Assembly (NCBI GenBank): GCA_007120155.1
Contig: SKOF01000177.1
Location: forward strand, 1-5,396
DNA length: 5,396 nt
Source: Thioalkalivibrio sp.
GTDB taxonomy: Bacteria; Pseudomonadota; Gammaproteobacteria; Ectothiorhodospirales; Ectothiorhodospiraceae
Direction of reading: 5' to 3'
Below the pieces are notes generated by a model. It saw nothing but the letters and a program-made list of their open reading frames with translations, did not search any database and was not told the origin of the DNA. The translations under genes and the position numbers were made by a program. Below are positions 4,835 to 5,396 of this stretch, piece by piece. Every line of letters starts with the position of its first letter. Position 1 is the stretch's first letter.

Positions 4835-5396
4835 GCCTGCGCCTGCGCAATCGCTGGACGCAGGGCGAGCGTCCACGCAGTCTGGAGGATATCGCCAGTG
4901 CGGCGGCCTCGAACGCCTGGCGGGCCGCCTGTAACGGGGTGCTCAACCTGGAAAACGAGGACTTCGAGACGCGTACCCAGGATCAACGCCTGGAGCTGAT
5001 TCAGGAATTCGTGATCTTTCTGCTGCACCTGGCGGATCGTCGGGTCAGCGAGCGCTTTTCGCAGGAAGAACGGATCCGCTTCGTGACCGGGATGGCGTTG
5101 CGCCTGGCCGGGCTGCTGGAGGAGAACCTGGCCGAGTTGAAGGCCGGTCCCGACCGGGTGCCGGCGCCGGTGGACGGGGTACGCGAGGCGTTTGTCGACA
5201 AGGTGAACGCACGCAGTGACGAATACGCCGAGTGTCGCTACAGCGCGGAGGAAGGCCCCGGTTTCAGCCTGTGGCGCTCGTTCGCCGCGCGGATCAGCGA
5301 GGCCCTGGGACCGGGCAACCGGCAGTGGGCGATCGACCAGGTGATGGCGATTGACGGCCCGGAAGCGGTCGAGGCCTTTGACTCGGCCCTGGAATC
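4831..5396 (+). CDS. Conserved-looking protein of unknown function, 3' end cut by window
   Basis: An uninterrupted frame runs from the ATG at 4831 to the window edge, giving 188 residues with no stop. It begins MSLRLRNRWTQGERPRSLED and includes a likely helical segment LELIQEFVIFLLHLADRR (residues 54-71), then ERIRFVTGMALRLAGLLEEN (81-100). Near the end it has NRQWAIDQVMAIDGPEAVEAF (residues 164-184). It appears soluble and mostly alpha-helical, without signal peptide or metal motif. The ATG overlaps the DUF3050 stop codon in an ATGA junction, so translation is very likely coupled and the two proteins may work together. I vaguely recall similar unnamed proteins in other lithotrophic and methylotrophic proteobacteria but cannot assign a family. 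From that memory the missing C-terminus may be short. Confidence 0.82.
   Translation, partial: MSLRLRNRWTQGERPRSLEDIASAAASNAWRAACNGVLNLENEDFETRTQDQRLELIQEFVIFLLHLADRRVSERFSQEERIRFVTGMALRLAGLLEENLAELKAGPDRVPAPVDGVREAFVDKVNARSDEYAECRYSAEEGPGFSLWRSFAARISEALGPGNRQWAIDQVMAIDGPEAVEAFDSALE

Noticed and set aside
1..5396. A CRISPR array associated with the Cas6-like gene.
   Set aside because: No regularly spaced repeats of 20-40 bases were found on reading either strand.

Overview
The window is GC-rich bacterial DNA, about two-thirds G+C by eye. It looks like a chemolithotrophic or phototrophic sulfur-oxidising gammaproteobacterium, Thioalkalivibrio/Ectothiorhodospiraceae-like. The main evidence is a complete dsrA of the oxidative (reverse) type followed by the start of dsrB. 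Taxonomy is inferred from recalled resemblance to Allochromatium-type DsrA and from base composition; no search was run.

Layout. On the minus strand, reading leftwards, dsrA (1423-152) is followed after 56 bases by dsrB, which runs off the left edge (95-1). This is the beginning of the dsr sulfur-oxidation operon. A 415-base intergenic region (1424-1838) separates it from genes on the plus strand and contains a striking G-tract/GGGTATA repeat block. The first plus-strand group is a tight three-gene operon: a TauD/TfdA-type Fe(II)/2-oxoglutarate dioxygenase (1839-2756), an unrecognised 64-aa protein (2780-2974) and a Cas6-like endoribonuclease of the Cmx6/MYXAN type (2979-3668). The second group starts behind a likely promoter. 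It holds an unrecognised charged 67-aa protein (3775-3978), a perfect 10-bp hairpin (3998-4020), a DUF3050 heme-oxygenase-fold protein (4034-4834) and, overlapping it by four bases, an unrecognised conserved-looking protein that leaves the window at the right edge (4831 onward).

How the genes fit together. DsrAB is the cytoplasmic siroheme enzyme that oxidises stored or imported reduced sulfur to sulfite. The plus-strand genes are not classical dsr genes. Two encode probable non-heme iron oxygenase-fold proteins (TauD-like and DUF3050), and one encodes a Cas6-type RNA endonuclease with no CRISPR array or other cas gene in view. The most interesting part is therefore the Cas6-like gene inside a dioxygenase operon, divergent from dsrAB, together with two small unrecognised proteins. 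Whether this is a functional accessory system or chance neighbourhood cannot be decided from one sequence. No tRNA, rRNA, insertion sequence, CRISPR array or clear rho-independent terminator was seen.
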